Assembly (NCBI RefSeq): GCF_017837635.1
Contig: NZ_JAGJRS010000003.1
Span: 166,393-230,392, forward strand
Direction of reading: 5' to 3'
Source: Frateuria flava
GTDB taxonomy: Bacteria > Pseudomonadota > Gammaproteobacteria > Xanthomonadales > Rhodanobacteraceae
Length of the DNA: 64,000 nt
Shown here: piece after piece, positions 1-10,667 of the stretch
How positions within the stretch are numbered: position 1 is the first letter of the stretch
Layout: the number at the start of each line of letters is the position of its first letter
Made by a program: the position numbers and the translations under genes
Notes under the pieces: model-generated
Database searches by the model: none
The model's input: the letters and a program-made list of their open reading frames with translations, nothing else
Told to the model about the DNA's origin: nothing

Positions 1-2466
1 GTGCTCTTCGCGATGAACGAACTGGGCAACAGCTGGAACAAGGCTTACAAGAAATCGGCACGCGTGGTCGGTGACGTGATCGGTAAGTACCACCCCCATG
101 GCGATGCGTCGGTCTACGACGCGATCGTGCGCATGGCCCAGCCGTTCTCGTTGCGCTACATGCTGGTCGACGGCCAGGGCAACTTCGGTTCGGTCGATGG
201 CGACAGCGCCGCGGCCATGCGATACACCGAAGTGCGCATGTCGCGTCTCACCCACGAGCTGCTGGCCGACATCGACAAGGACACGGTCGACTTCGGCCCG
301 AACTACGACGAGAGCGAAAGCGAGCCGCTGGTGCTGCCCACCCGCGTGCCGAACCTGCTGATCAACGGCTCGGCCGGCATCGCCGTCGGCATGGCCACCA
401 ACGTGCCGCCGCACAACCTCAACGAGGTGATCGCCGGCACCATCGCGCTGATCGACGAGCCGTCACTCTCGGTCGATGAGTTGATGCAGTACATCCCCGG
501 TCCGGACTTCCCGACCGCCGGCATCATCAACGGTGCCGCCGGCATCGTGGAGGCCTACCGCACCGGGCGCGGCCGCATTCTGGTGCGCGCGCGCGCCGAG
601 ATCGAGACCGAGGCCAACGGCCGCGAGACGATCCTGATCCACGAACTGCCCTACCAGGTGAACAAGGCGCGTCTGATCGAGAAGATCGCCGAGCTGGTCA
701 AGGAGAAGAAGCTCGAGGGCATCAGCGAGCTGCGCGACGAGTCCGACAAGGACGGCATGCGCGTGGTGATCGAGGTGCGCCGCGACGCCATGGCCGACGT
801 GGTGCTCAACAACCTGTTCCTGCAGACGCAGTTGCAGGTGACCTTCGGCATCAACATGGTCGCGTTGCTGGATGGCCAGCCGCGGTTACTCAACCTCAAG
901 GAAATCCTCGAGGCCTTCATTCGCCACCGCCGCGAGGTGGTGACCCGTCGCACCATCTTCGAACTGCGCAAGGCCCGCGCCCGCGCCCACATCCTGGAAG
1001 GCCTGACCGTCGCGCTGGCCAACATCGACGAGATGATCGAGCTGATTCGCAGCTCCGCGTCGCCCGCCGAGGCGCGCGAGCGCATGCTGGCGCGCAAGTG
1101 GCAGCCGGGCATGGTCGGCACCTTGCTGGCCGCCGCCGGCGCGGAGGCCTCGCGGCCGGAAAACATGGACCCGCGCGATGGCCTCAAGGGCGATGGCTAC
1201 CAGCTCTCCGACGTCCAGGCACAGGAGATCCTGGCCATGCGCCTGCATCGCCTGACCGGGCTGGAGCAGGAGAAGCTCTCCGACGAGTACCGCCAGATCC
1301 TGGAAACCATCCGTGGGCTGATCGAGATTCTCGAGAACCCGGATGTGCTGCTGAGGGTCATCCGTGAGGAACTGGAGGCCATCAAGGCCGAGTACGGCGA
1401 CGATCGGCGCACCGAGATCCAGCACTCGCAGGAAGACCTCAACGTCCTGGACCTGATCGCGCCGGAGGACATGGTCGTCACCCTGTCGCACACCGGTTAC
1501 GTCAAGCGCCAGCCGGCCAGCACGTATCGTGCGCAGAAGCGCGGCGGCAAGGGCCGTTCGGCGTCGGCGCTGAAGGACGAGGACGTGGTCGAGCAGTTGT
1601 GGGTGGTCAATACCCACGACACGCTGCTGACCTTCACCAGCACCGGCCGCGTCTACTGGCTCAAGGTCTACCAGATGCCCGAGGCTGGCCCGGGCGCGCG
1701 TGGCAAACCGATAGTGAACCTGCTGCCGCTGGGCGAGGGCGAGAAGGTACAGGCGGTGCTGCCGATCCGCGAATACAGCCCGGACTGCTATGTCTTCTTC
1801 GCCACCAGGAGCGGTACGGTCAAGAAGACCCCGCTGACCGAGTTCGCCTTCCAGCTGCAGCGCGGCAAGATCGCGATCAACCTGGATGAGGGCGACGCGC
1901 TGGTCGATGTGGCGATCACCGACGGCAACAGCGACATCCTGCTGTTCGCCTCCAACGGCAAGGTCAACCGCTTCGACGAGAACACCGTGCGCTCGATGGG
2001 TCGCACCGCCACCGGCGTGCGCGGCATGCGCCTGGCCGAGGGGGCGGAGGTGGTCTCGCTGATCGTGGCGGCCGAGGGCGACATCCTCACGGCGACCGAG
2101 CGTGGCTACGGCAAGCGCACCCCGCTGGAGGAGTTCACCAAGAAGGGGCGTGGCACCCAGGGCGTGATCGGCATCCAGTGCTCCGAACGCAATGGCGCAC
2201 TGGTCGCCGCGGTGCAGGTCACCGAGGGCCACGAGCTGATGCTCATCTCCAACCAGGGTACGCTGGTGCGGACCCGTGTCGGGGAAATCTCGCAGTTGGG
2301 TCGCAATACCCAGGGTGTCACGCTTATCCGCCTGCCGACCGATGAGCACCTGGTCAGTGTCGTGCGGCTGGATGCCGAAGAGGCCAACGGCGAGGATGCC
2401 GAATCGACCGATGATGCGCCGCCGGAAGGTCCGGCTCCTGTCCAGGACGGAACGGAAGAAACCTGA
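1..2466 (+). CDS. gyrA: DNA gyrase subunit A (5' end missing)
   Basis: GyrA is the DNA breakage-reunion subunit of gyrase, which introduces negative supercoils with GyrB. The window begins inside the gene. Aligning the catalytic tyrosine (MRYTE, codon at 223-225) with E. coli Tyr122 implies that about 47 N-terminal residues are missing. The quinolone region reads HGDASVYD, so the residue equivalent to E. coli Ser83 is alanine (codon 106-108), while Asp87 is kept. The GyrA box, QKRGGKG at 1534-1554, is present and is followed by the C-terminal beta-pinwheel. The C-terminus is an acidic, low-complexity tail rich in Glu, Asp and Pro. The stop is followed directly by a strong terminator. The identification is certain. 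Confidence 0.98.
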   Translation: MLFAMNELGNSWNKAYKKSARVVGDVIGKYHPHGDASVYDAIVRMAQPFSLRYMLVDGQGNFGSVDGDSAAAMRYTEVRMSRLTHELLADIDKDTVDFGPNYDESESEPLVLPTRVPNLLINGSAGIAVGMATNVPPHNLNEVIAGTIALIDEPSLSVDELMQYIPGPDFPTAGIINGAAGIVEAYRTGRGRILVRARAEIETEANGRETILIHELPYQVNKARLIEKIAELVKEKKLEGISELRDESDKDGMRVVIEVRRDAMADVVLNNLFLQTQLQVTFGINMVALLDGQPRLLNLKEILEAFIRHRREVVTRRTIFELRKARARAHILEGLTVALANIDEMIELIRSSASPAEARERMLARKWQPGMVGTLLAAAGAEASRPENMDPRDGLKGDGYQLSDVQAQEILAMRLHRLTGLEQEKLSDEYRQILETIRGLIEILENPDVLLRVIREELEAIKAEYGDDRRTEIQHSQEDLNVLDLIAPEDMVVTLSHTGYVKRQPASTYRAQKRGGKGRSASALKDEDVVEQLWVVNTHDTLLTFTSTGRVYWLKVYQMPEAGPGARGKPIVNLLPLGEGEKVQAVLPIREYSPDCYVFFATRSGTVKKTPLTEFAFQLQRGKIAINLDEGDALVDVAITDGNSDILLFASNGKVNRFDENTVRSMGRTATGVRGMRLAEGAEVVSLIVAAEGDILTATERGYGKRTPLEEFTKKGRGTQGVIGIQCSERNGALVAAVQVTEGHELMLISNQGTLVRTRVGEISQLGRNTQGVTLIRLPTDEHLVSVVRLDAEEANGEDAESTDDAPPEGPAPVQDGTEET

Positions 2467-2472
2467 TGAACG

Positions 2473-2506
2473 AAAAAGCCCCGGTTCGCCGGGGTTTTTT
2501 TTGTTT
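2473..2506 (+). terminator. Rho-independent terminator after gyrA
   Basis: A six-base-pair CCCCGG/CCGGGG stem closes on a TTCG tetraloop (2479-2494) and is followed by a run of eight T. An A-run precedes the stem, so the same structure could also terminate the convergent doxX gene on the minus strand. Confidence 0.9.
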
Positions 2507-2526
2507 TCGGCGGGCCGCCCCGAGGG

Positions 2527-2940
2527 TTAGCGCCGGTCGATCGAATACCTTCCCGGCCCAGTCACGCACAGCAACAGCAGGCCACCGATGATCGAGAGGT
2601 TCTTGTAGAAGTTGATCATGTTGGCCATGCGCTCGGCGCCTTCCATGGTCCAGTAGTGGTGTCCTATCAAGGCCGTGCCGAGCGTGTACAGGGCCAGCAG
2701 CAAGGCGAGCGGTCGCGTGCAGAAGCCAAGCCCAATCGCCAGGCCGACGAAGAATTCCATGATGACGACCACCGCCGCTGCCAGCGTCGGCACCGGCAAG
2801 CCCTCGCTCGCCATGTAGCCGACCGTCCCCGAAAAGTCGGTCAGCTTGGTCCAGCCGAACAGCACGAACAGCACTACCAGAAGTATCCGCGCAAGCAGGA
2901 TGACCTCGTTACTGACCCTGTCGAACCGTAGGTACCGCAT
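2527..2940 (-). CDS. DoxX family membrane protein
   Basis: A small integral membrane protein of 137 residues with four hydrophobic helices, the usual DoxX layout. The family includes oxidoreductase-associated subunits, but most members, including this one, have no assigned reaction. I chose the ATG at 2940 because it has an AAGGAG site about 7 bases upstream and gives the normal family N-terminus (MRYLRFDR). The frame stays open to 3042, but that extension is not membrane-like. The gene converges on gyrA and lies downstream of the peroxiredoxin gene on the same strand, with about 120 bases between them. A redox or quinone-linked role is only an inference from the family name. Confidence 0.8.
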   Translation of the reverse strand: MRYLRFDRVSNEVILLARILLVVLFVLFGWTKLTDFSGTVGYMASEGLPVPTLAAAVVVIMEFFVGLAIGLGFCTRPLALLLALYTLGTALIGHHYWTMEGAERMANMINFYKNLSIIGGLLLLCVTGPGRYSIDRR

Positions 2941-3063
2941 GGCAGCGCTCCTTTTGCGATCGATGGATGTGGCCTGGACGGGTTGATGTCGCGTACCGCG
3001 AGCGGATCGTAACGCTTCCGGGCCGCACAGGCTTTGCGTCATGGGACCCGCGCCTTGGGTACA

Positions 3064-3573
3064 TCACCCGGTCGTGCCGGCCTCGGGTGCCTTGAGCGCC
3101 TGCAGCACCGCCTCGGCGGTGGAGACGCGGAACTCGCCGGGCGCTTCCACGTGCAACTGGCGTACCACGCCGTCCTCGGCGTAAAGCGCGAAGCGACGCG
3201 CGCGCAGGCCCATGCCGTAAGCGGTGCCATCGAATTCCAGCCCCAGCGCGCGGGCAAAGCCGCCGTTGCCGTCGGCCAGCAGCTTCATGCCGGGGGGCAC
3301 CTGCTGCACGGCCGCCCACGCCTGCATCACGTACACGTCGTTCACGGCCATGCCGACCACCCCGACGCCGAGTTCGCGGAACGCCTCGAAGTGCTGCACG
3401 TAGCCAGGCAGGTGATGGTCCGAGCAGGTCGGCGTGAAGGCGCCGGGCACGGCAAACAGCACCACCCGGCCCTGGCCGAGCAGGCTGGCGGTGGACATGC
3501 GCCGGGCCGGTGCGCCGTCCTCGACTACGTCCACGTCGAGGTCCGGCAGGGCCTGGCCGATTTGGATGCTCAT
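3064..3573 (-). CDS. Peroxiredoxin, Prx5-like, single cysteine
   Basis: A thiol peroxidase of the AhpC/TSA superfamily that reduces hydrogen peroxide and organic peroxides in the cytoplasm. The signature PGAFTPTCS carries the peroxidatic cysteine, and the downstream VNDVYVM block is typical of the Prx5 subfamily. The protein has 169 residues from the start chosen at 3573 (MSIQIG). A second in-frame ATG six codons upstream is possible. Only one cysteine is present in the whole protein, so no resolving cysteine or fused glutaredoxin is encoded and an external thiol donor is needed. It lies upstream of the DoxX gene in the same direction. Confidence 0.9.
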   Translation of the reverse strand: MSIQIGQALPDLDVDVVEDGAPARRMSTASLLGQGRVVLFAVPGAFTPTCSDHHLPGYVQHFEAFRELGVGVVGMAVNDVYVMQAWAAVQQVPPGMKLLADGNGGFARALGLEFDGTAYGMGLRARRFALYAEDGVVRQLHVEAPGEFRVSTAEAVLQALKAPEAGTTG

Positions 3574-3706
3574 GGGACGTCGTCCGCGCAATGGGGCCGA
3601 GCATCGTAAACCCGCCCCGCGCCAGCTGTCGCCTTGAATCGGCGGCGCCCGTACCTACCTTTGGGTCAAGCGGCGCCTGCCGTGACCCTTTCTGGAGGAC
3701 CTGCCC

Positions 3707-4210
3707 ATGAGTTCGAACCGCAACCCGATGTGGAATGCAGCCAGCGCGTTTCCCGAGGAGATCCGCCACGCCTTCGACCGCTTCTTCCAGCAGGACGAGG
3801 CCGACCCGTCCAACGTGGTGACCAGTCAGTGGGCCCCGCGTGTGGACATCAAGGAAGAGGACAGGCGCTTCGTGATCTTCGTCGACGTCCCGGGTGTCGA
3901 CCCGGCGGACATCGAGGTGAGCATGGAAAAGGGCATCCTCACCATCAAGGGCGAGCGCACCGTGCAGAACCAGGAACAGGCCGGCCGCTTCACCCGCATC
4001 GAGCGCGCGCACGGCACCTTCCATCGCCGTTTCGCGTTGCCTGACAGCGCCGATCCGGAGGGGATCACCGCGGTCGGGCGCCACGGCGTCCTGGAGATCA
4101 TGATTCCCAAGCGCGCCGAAACCACGCCCCGGCGGATCTCGATTACCACCGAGCACGGCAGCAGCACGTCAGGCAGTTCGGGCTCGGGTTCGAGCAGCGG
4201 CAACCACTGA
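3707..4210 (+). CDS. Small heat shock protein, Hsp20 family
   Basis: An ATP-independent holdase chaperone of 167 residues. The alpha-crystallin domain runs from about residue 42 to 140 (WAPRVDIKEEDRRFVIFVDV to GVLEIMIPKR) and contains the PGVDPADIEVSMEKGILTI core. The C-terminus is a Ser/Gly-rich tail (about residues 148-167), without an obvious IXI motif beyond RRISIT. A clear GGAGG ribosome site precedes the ATG. A CTTGAA box at 3633-3638 resembles a sigma-32 -35 element, but I could not find a convincing -10 at the correct spacing. The next gene, cbpA, is also a chaperone gene, so a shared stress role is likely. Confidence 0.92.
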   Translation: MSSNRNPMWNAASAFPEEIRHAFDRFFQQDEADPSNVVTSQWAPRVDIKEEDRRFVIFVDVPGVDPADIEVSMEKGILTIKGERTVQNQEQAGRFTRIERAHGTFHRRFALPDSADPEGITAVGRHGVLEIMIPKRAETTPRRISITTEHGSSTSGSSGSGSSSGNH

Positions 4211-4298
4211 GCGGCTACCGTAGCGTGATCTTGGCGGCCCCTCGCGGTAGTCATCGCGACGGGCCGCCTGCCTGCGTTACTCCTGCCGAGGAAGGCCA

Positions 4299-5198
4299 GT
4301 GGAATTCAAAGATTATTACGAGATCCTCGGGGTCAAGCCCGATGCCAGCGAGGCCGAGATCAAGTCGGCGTATCGCAAGCTGGCGCGGCAGTACCACCCG
4401 GACAAGAACAAGGAGCCCGGCGCCGAGGAGCGCTTCAAGGCGATCAACGAGGCGAACGAAGCGCTGCGCGATCCCGAAAAACGCCGTACCTACGACCAGC
4501 TGCGCGCAGGCGGTTACCGCGGTGGCGAGCAATTCCGGCCGCCGCCGGGCTGGGGGCAGGGCGGTGGTTTCGACTTCGGCGGCGCCGGTGATAGCGACTT
4601 CAGCGATTTCTTCGAGAGCCTGTTCGGCCGTGCCGGCGGGGGGCCGCGCGGCCAGCCGCGCCCGCGCCGTGGCCGCGACGTGCAGGCGCAGGTGCAGATC
4701 GACCTGCAGACGGCCTTCGACGGCGGGCGCACGCGCCTGGCGCTGCAGGATGGCAGCGGCAGCGAACGGGTGCTGGAGGTAAAGATTCCCGCCGGCATTC
4801 TGCCCGGCCAGGTGATCCGGCTGAGTGGCCAGGGCCAGCCGGGCGCCGCCGGGGGGCCCAACGGCGATCTGATGCTGGAGGTTACGATCCGCGACGATCC
4901 GCGTTTCAGGCTGGAAGGCCGCAACGTGGTGCACGTGCTGCCGCTGGCGCCGTGGGAAGCGGCCCTGGGCGCCACCGTGCCGGTGCCGACGCTTGCCGGC
5001 GCGGTCGACCTGCGCATCCCGGCCGGCTCCCAGTCCGGCCGCAAGCTGCGGCTGAAAGGTCGCGGCCTACCGGGAAACCCGGCGGGAGATCAGCTGGTGG
5101 AGCTGTCGATCCGCGCACCGGCCATCGAGAGCGATGCCCAGCGCGAGGCCTACGAGGCCCTGAGCAAGCAGTTCGAAGGGTACGACCCGCGCGCGTGA
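4299..5198 (+). CDS. cbpA: CbpA-type DnaJ co-chaperone
   Basis: A 299-residue J-domain protein that stimulates DnaK and, in E. coli, binds curved DNA. The N-terminal J domain (residues 5-70) has the YHPDKN loop with the essential HPD. A Gly/Phe-rich linker follows (about 75-120), then two DnaJ C-terminal substrate-binding domains (about 125-290). The Cys-rich zinc finger of true DnaJ is absent, which identifies the CbpA class. Translation starts at GTG 4299: GAGGAAGG lies just upstream and the product begins MEFKDYYEILGV, as in the family. It sits 88 bases after hsp20 and may be cotranscribed with it. No CbpM modulator follows. Confidence 0.93.
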   Translation: MEFKDYYEILGVKPDASEAEIKSAYRKLARQYHPDKNKEPGAEERFKAINEANEALRDPEKRRTYDQLRAGGYRGGEQFRPPPGWGQGGGFDFGGAGDSDFSDFFESLFGRAGGGPRGQPRPRRGRDVQAQVQIDLQTAFDGGRTRLALQDGSGSERVLEVKIPAGILPGQVIRLSGQGQPGAAGGPNGDLMLEVTIRDDPRFRLEGRNVVHVLPLAPWEAALGATVPVPTLAGAVDLRIPAGSQSGRKLRLKGRGLPGNPAGDQLVELSIRAPAIESDAQREAYEALSKQFEGYDPRA

Positions 5199-5614
5199 GA
5201 TCTTGTTGCCGCTTCCTTTCGGGAGGAAAGCGGGAACGAGTGGCGCTCTGCCAGGAGCTTGCGAATTGCGCTCAGAACAGCCGAGGAGCAACGGGGCCGA
5301 AGTTGGTGGCGAGCCCCGGCCCTCACCCAACCCCCCTCCCCGAAGGGGAGAGGACTCCAAGGCAGGCGGGCTTTCGGAGCGTTCCGACATGCGCCGGGCC
5401 CGCTTCTCTCCCCTCCGGGGAGGGGGGCGCCAAGGCAGGCGGGCTTTCGGAGCGTTCCGACATGCGACGGGCCCGCTCCCTCTCCCCTCCGGAGAGAGGG
5501 CTGGGTTGAGGGGCGCTCTTGCGGGGAGCCCGCTTGCTGTTCTTGAAGCCAGGCCATGGCGCATCGGCGCAATGGCGGCATCCCTCCACGGAACGCGAAG
5601 GGCGAAAGAAAAGG
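5199..5614. repeat. Intergenic repeat cluster between cbpA and pilH
   Basis: This gene-free stretch holds two 48-base direct repeats at 5357-5404 and 5430-5477, differing at one base and spaced 73 bases apart. Between and around them are palindromes of the CTCTCCCC/GGGGAGAG type (about 5330-5353, 5404-5427 and 5476-5502). The same palindrome family recurs at 31.1-31.6 and 37.1-37.3 kb. The structures could act as terminators or mRNA-end hairpins for the two convergent genes. Confidence 0.8.
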
Positions 5615-5980
5615 TCAGGCCGGCAGCAGCGGCTTGATGGTCGCGACCAGTTCGTCTTCCTTGATCGGCTTGGTGACGTAAGCCTTGGCGCCCTGGCGCA
5701 TGCCCCACACTCGGTCGGTTTCCTGGTCCTTGGTGGTGACCAGCACGACTGGAATGTGCGCAGTGTCCGGATCCTTGCTGATGATGCGGGTGGCCTGGAA
5801 ACCGTTGAGGTTGGGCATGACCACGTCCATCAAGATCAGGTCGGGGCGCTCGCGCTTGGCCGCTTCGACGCCTGCGGCGCCATCTTCGGCGGTCAGCGAC
5901 TCATGGCCGAGCTTCTCGACGATGCGCTTGAGGCCCAGCAGCTGCGACGGGGAGTCGTCGACGATGAGGATTCGTGCCAT
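5615..5980 (-). CDS. pilH: Twitching-motility response regulator, PilH-like
   Basis: A stand-alone CheY-like receiver domain of 121 residues with no output domain. The acidic pocket is IVDDS (residues 6-10), the phosphoacceptor Asp is in LILMDVVMP (about residue 52), and the conserved Thr and Lys are in LVTTKD and VTKPIKEDEL. The sequence, particularly the ISKDPDTAHIPVVLVTTKDQ region, is of the PilG/PilH type that controls type IV pilus retraction through the Pil-Chp pathway. The other pil-chp genes are not in this window. Assignment to PilH rather than PilG rests on my recollection of family sequences. Confidence 0.8.
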   Translation of the reverse strand: MARILIVDDSPSQLLGLKRIVEKLGHESLTAEDGAAGVEAAKRERPDLILMDVVMPNLNGFQATRIISKDPDTAHIPVVLVTTKDQETDRVWGMRQGAKAYVTKPIKEDELVATIKPLLPA

Positions 5981-6048
5981 GAGGTGGGGGTTTCCTGGTA
6001 GTTGTCGTGGATTCTATGCCGCGCGGAGAGCGCTTCCAAGGGCGGGCT

Positions 6049-7053
6049 TCAGGGGCCGCCGATGCGCACGAGGGTGCGCCCGAAGGAACGCCCGGCCAGC
6101 ATGCGCTCGAAAACGGCAGGCAGCTCCTCCAGCGTGACCTCGTCGGTGGCGATCCGGTCGAGATGGCGGGGCTTCCAGTCGTCGGCCAGGTGTTGCCAGA
6201 TGGCTTCGCGCAGGTTGCGCGCGGTGCCGGCCGAGGCGATCCCCAGCAGGCTCACGCCACGGATGATGAAGGGCATGACGGTGCCGTCGAAGGCGATACC
6301 CCCGGCGTTGCCGCAGATGGCCACGTTGCCGTAGGGCGCGATGAGCGGCAGCAGGCCGGCCAGCATCGGGCCGCCGACGTTGTCCAGCGCACCTCCGAAG
6401 CGGGCCGAGTCCATCGGCTTGCCGCTGAAGGCGAGCTGGTGCCGGTCGATGCACTGGCGGGCACCGAGGCCCTGCAGGAAGTCGAAATGGTCACTCTTGC
6501 CGCTGATCGCGTGCACTTCGTAGCCAGCGCGGCTGAAGATGTCGATGGCGAGCTGCCCGACGCCGCCGCTGGCGCCGGTGACCGCGATCGGGCCCATGTT
6601 CGAGGTCTGCCGGTTGTCCTGCATGCGCAGCAGGGCCAGCGCCGCGGTGAAGCCGGCGGTGCCCAGGATCATGCTCTCGCGCAGGGACAGGCCCGCGGGC
6701 ACCGGGATGGTCCAGCGCGCGTCCAGCCGGGCGTATTCGGCATAGCCCCCATCGCGCGTCTCGGACAGGCCGCTGCCCGTGCACAGCACGGCGTCGCCTT
6801 CCTTGAACGCGGGGTCGGTGGAGGCCACCACGTGGCCGGCCAGATCGATGCCGCCGTTCAGCGGATACTGGCGCAGGATCTTGCCCTTGCCGGTGCCGGC
6901 CAGAGCGTCCTTGTAGTTGACCGACGACCAGGCGACCTTGACCAGCACTTCGCCCGGTGTGAGTGCGCCGGTATCGATGCGTTCGATGCCGCTGCGATAG
7001 CCGGGCGGGTCGTTGTGGATGCGCATGGCGCGGAACGCGTTGGAAGGGCTCAT
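6049..7053 (-). CDS. acuI: YhdH/AcuI-type quinone oxidoreductase (acrylyl-CoA reductase family)
   Basis: A zinc-independent medium-chain dehydrogenase/reductase of 334 residues. Characterised members of this family (AcuI, YhdH) reduce acrylyl-CoA to propionyl-CoA with NADPH and so detoxify acrylate. The N-terminal GroES-like fold contains SSVNYKDALAGTGKGKI. The Rossmann segment has the nucleotide loop AVTGASGGVGQLA (about residues 157-169). No zinc-ligand cysteines are visible. A strong AAGGAGG site lies just before the ATG at 7053. The gene follows the LOG gene by 21 bases on the same strand, so the two are probably cotranscribed. The exact substrate in this organism is not shown by sequence. 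Confidence 0.85.
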   Translation of the reverse strand: MSPSNAFRAMRIHNDPPGYRSGIERIDTGALTPGEVLVKVAWSSVNYKDALAGTGKGKILRQYPLNGGIDLAGHVVASTDPAFKEGDAVLCTGSGLSETRDGGYAEYARLDARWTIPVPAGLSLRESMILGTAGFTAALALLRMQDNRQTSNMGPIAVTGASGGVGQLAIDIFSRAGYEVHAISGKSDHFDFLQGLGARQCIDRHQLAFSGKPMDSARFGGALDNVGGPMLAGLLPLIAPYGNVAICGNAGGIAFDGTVMPFIIRGVSLLGIASAGTARNLREAIWQHLADDWKPRHLDRIATDEVTLEELPAVFERMLAGRSFGRTLVRIGGP

Positions 7054-7074
7054 GCTTGCCTCCTTGCCTGCACT

Positions 7075-7671
7075 TCAGGCGTCGATGCTGCGGTCGTCGA
7101 CCCACTTGGGCAGATAGCGACCTTCGTAGCTTGCCATCCAGTCGAACAGGGCCACCATGTCGTCCCCGAACCAGACGTCTTCGCGCTGCTCCGGACGCAC
7201 GAAGCGCTCGGCGACCATGTGATCCATCATCGCGCGCAAGTGCGTGTAATAGCCGCGTACGTCGAGGAAGCCACAGGGATAGCGATGCAGGCCCAGTTGC
7301 GCCCAGGTCAGCATCTCGAACATCTCGTCCATGGTGCCGAAGCCGCCGGGCAGGGCGGCGAAGGCGTCGGAAAGCTCGTACATGCGCGTCTTGCGCTGGT
7401 GCATGGTCTCGACCACCACCAGTTCGGTCAGCCCCGGATGGGCGACCTCCAGGTCAACCAGCTGGCGCGGGATCACCCCGATCGCCTTGCCACCTGCCTC
7501 CAGCACCGCATCGGCGACCGTGCCCATCAACCCGACCTTGCCGCCGCCGTAGACGAGCGCGATGCCGCGCCGGGCCATCTCGGTGCCGAAGGCGCGGGCC
7601 TGTTCGACGTAATCGGGGTGGCTGCCGCTGCTGGAGCCGCAATAGACGCAGAGGGCGGTGGGCTGGGGCAT
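7075..7671 (-). CDS. LOG family protein (cytokinin riboside phosphate phosphoribohydrolase type)
   Basis: Members of the LOG family (TIGR00730) cleave nucleoside 5'-monophosphates to the free base and ribose 5-phosphate. The diagnostic motif PGGFGTMDEMFE and the YGGGKVGLMG loop are both intact in this 198-residue protein. I start it at ATG 7671 (MPQPTALCVYCGSSSG), which gives the normal family N-terminus. The frame remains open upstream through a REP element to 7758, which is unlikely to be translated. It is the first gene of a probable two-gene transcript with acuI. The physiological substrate is unknown, and older annotations calling this family 'lysine decarboxylase' are wrong. Confidence 0.88.
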   Translation of the reverse strand: MPQPTALCVYCGSSSGSHPDYVEQARAFGTEMARRGIALVYGGGKVGLMGTVADAVLEAGGKAIGVIPRQLVDLEVAHPGLTELVVVETMHQRKTRMYELSDAFAALPGGFGTMDEMFEMLTWAQLGLHRYPCGFLDVRGYYTHLRAMMDHMVAERFVRPEQREDVWFGDDMVALFDWMASYEGRYLPKWVDDRSIDA

Positions 7672-7697
7672 GGGTATCCGGTCTGCTTGGGTGTCCG

Positions 7698-7773
7698 CAG
7701 GAGCCCGCTTGCGGGCGATGCTTCTGCTCTGATGCGTCAACGTCAGAACATCGCCCACAAGTGGGCTCCTACG
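7698..7773. repeat. REP pair (inverted GGAGCCCGCTTGCGGGCGATG elements)
   Basis: Two arms, one beginning near 7698 and the other ending near 7773, are inverted copies of a short palindrome-containing element related to AGGAGCCCACTTGTGGGCGAT. This is the organisation of a bacterial REP/BIME pair. It sits between the LOG gene and the end of lpdA. Confidence 0.75.
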
Positions 7774-7852
7774 AGAGTTTCGGGGGCTCTGGCGAAACGA
7801 AACGGCCCGCCCATGTCGCCACGAGCGGGCCGTCTGGCCGTCCGGCGGGCGG

Positions 7853-9286
<1,434 letters not shown>

Positions 9287-9291
9287 TCACG

Positions 9292-9380
9292 CGGGAATAG
9301 GGAATGGGGAATAGGGAATGGTTAGAGCGGGAGCGGGCGGCGCTTTCGACCATTCCCGATTCTCCATTCCCCATTCCCGG
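9292..9380. repeat. GGGAATGG inverted repeat between sucB and lpdA
   Basis: The left arm (9292-9322) is built from reiterated GGGAATGG/GGGAATAG units and the right arm (9350-9380) carries their inverse complement (CCATTCCC). The arms can form a long imperfect hairpin in the sucB-lpdA mRNA, which could alter the amount of E3 relative to E1 and E2. That effect is inference. Confidence 0.75.
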
Positions 9381-9393
9381 ATGGTTCTGGGCC

Positions 9394-10593
9394 TCACAGG
9401 CCCAGAAGCATCCTCTGCGGATTCTCCAGCTGGTCCTTGATGTCGACCAGGAACAGCACCGCGTCCTTGCCGTCGATGATGCGGTGGTCGTAGGAGATGG
9501 CGATGTACATCATCGGTGCGGCGATGACCTGGCCGTTCTCGACGATCGCGCGCTCCTTGATCGTGTGCATCCCGAGGATCGCGCTCTGCGGCGGGTTGAC
9601 GATCGGCGTGGAGAGCAGCGAGCCGAAGGTGCCGCCGTTGGTCACGGTGAAGGTGCCGCCCTGCAGGTCGTCGAGCGAGAGCTTGCCGTCGCGCGCCTTC
9701 TTCGCGTACTCGGCGATGCCCTTCTCGATGTCGGCGAAGCTCATGTCCTGCACGTCGCGCAGCACCGGCGTCACCAGGCCCTTGTCGGTGGACACGGCGA
9801 TGGAGATGTCCTGGTAGCCGTGGTAGATGATGTCGTTGCCGTCGACCGAGGCGTTGACGATCGGATGGCGCTTGAGCGCCTCGGCGACCGCCTTGACGAA
9901 GAAGCTCATGAAGCCGAGCTTGATGCCGTGCGTCTTCTGGAACTGTTCGCCCAGCGACTTGCGCATCTTCACGACCTCGGCCAGGTTCACCTCGTTGAAC
10001 GAGGTGAGCATGGCGATCGAGTTCTTCGACTGCATCAGGCGCTCGGCGATCTTGGCGCGCATACGGGTCATCGGCACGCGCTCTTCCGGACGCGAACCCG
10101 GCGTGGGCTTGGCGGCCGGCGCCGGAGCAGCGCCTCCCTTGCCGTAGTTGACCAGGTCTTCCTTGGTCACGCGGCCGTCGCGGCCGGTGCCGGCGACCTT
10201 GGACGGGTCGATCTGCTCCTCCGTGGCGACGCGGCGGCCGGCCGGGGACAGCTCGTCCACGCCCTTGCCAGCCTTCGGCGCCTCGGCCTTGGCCGGAGCC
10301 GGGGCAGCAGCCTTGGGCTCTTCCTTCGCGACGGGCGCGGGCGCCGGCGCGGCGGCGCCTTCCTCGAGAACCGCGATGACCTGCTGGCTGTTCACCGTGT
10401 CGCCGGCCTGGTGCCTGATTTCCTTGAGCACGCCGTCGACCGGGGAGGGCACTTCCAGTACCACCTTGTCGGTTTCAAGGTCGACCAGGTTCTCGTCGCG
10501 CTTGACCGCCTCGCCGACCTTCTTGTGCCAGCTGGCGATGGTGGCGTCGGAAACCGACTCGGGCAGGACGGGGACTTTGACTTCGATGGACAT
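9394..10593 (-). CDS. sucB: 2-oxoglutarate dehydrogenase E2, dihydrolipoyl succinyltransferase
   Basis: The core acyltransferase of the 2-oxoglutarate dehydrogenase complex; it moves the succinyl group from lipoamide to CoA. The 399 residues are ordered as a single lipoyl domain (about 1-75, with the lipoylated Lys43 in LETDKVVLE), an Ala/Pro-rich linker, a peripheral subunit-binding domain (about 115-150, [11 protein letters not shown]), a second linker, and a catalytic domain ending with [13 protein letters not shown], which carries the active-site His. AAGGA precedes the ATG. It lies between sucA (74-base gap) and lpdA. Confidence 0.96.
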   Translation of the reverse strand: MSIEVKVPVLPESVSDATIASWHKKVGEAVKRDENLVDLETDKVVLEVPSPVDGVLKEIRHQAGDTVNSQQVIAVLEEGAAAPAPAPVAKEEPKAAAPAPAKAEAPKAGKGVDELSPAGRRVATEEQIDPSKVAGTGRDGRVTKEDLVNYGKGGAAPAPAAKPTPGSRPEERVPMTRMRAKIAERLMQSKNSIAMLTSFNEVNLAEVVKMRKSLGEQFQKTHGIKLGFMSFFVKAVAEALKRHPIVNASVDGNDIIYHGYQDISIAVSTDKGLVTPVLRDVQDMSFADIEKGIAEYAKKARDGKLSLDDLQGGTFTVTNGGTFGSLLSTPIVNPPQSAILGMHTIKERAIVENGQVIAAPMMYIAISYDHRIIDGKDAVLFLVDIKDQLENPQRMLLGL

Positions 10594-10667
10594 GACGGGT
10601 CCTTAAAGGTGGGCGCCGGTCCTGGCGCGGCACAAAGCGGCCATCCTGGCCGCACGATCCGAGAAGT

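Noticed and set aside
886..2349. 487-codon open frame opposite gyrA
   Set aside because: Antisense shadow rich in Gln, Asp, His and Arg; gyrA is certain.
3633..3656. Sigma-32 promoter ahead of hsp20
   Set aside because: CTTGAA is present, but the best -10-like sequence is only about 9-10 bases away, too close for this sigma factor. Kept only as a remark.
5203..5637. Overlapping open frames in the cbpA-pilH gap
   Set aside because: They arise from palindromic repeats read in several frames on both strands, and none has a plausible protein composition.
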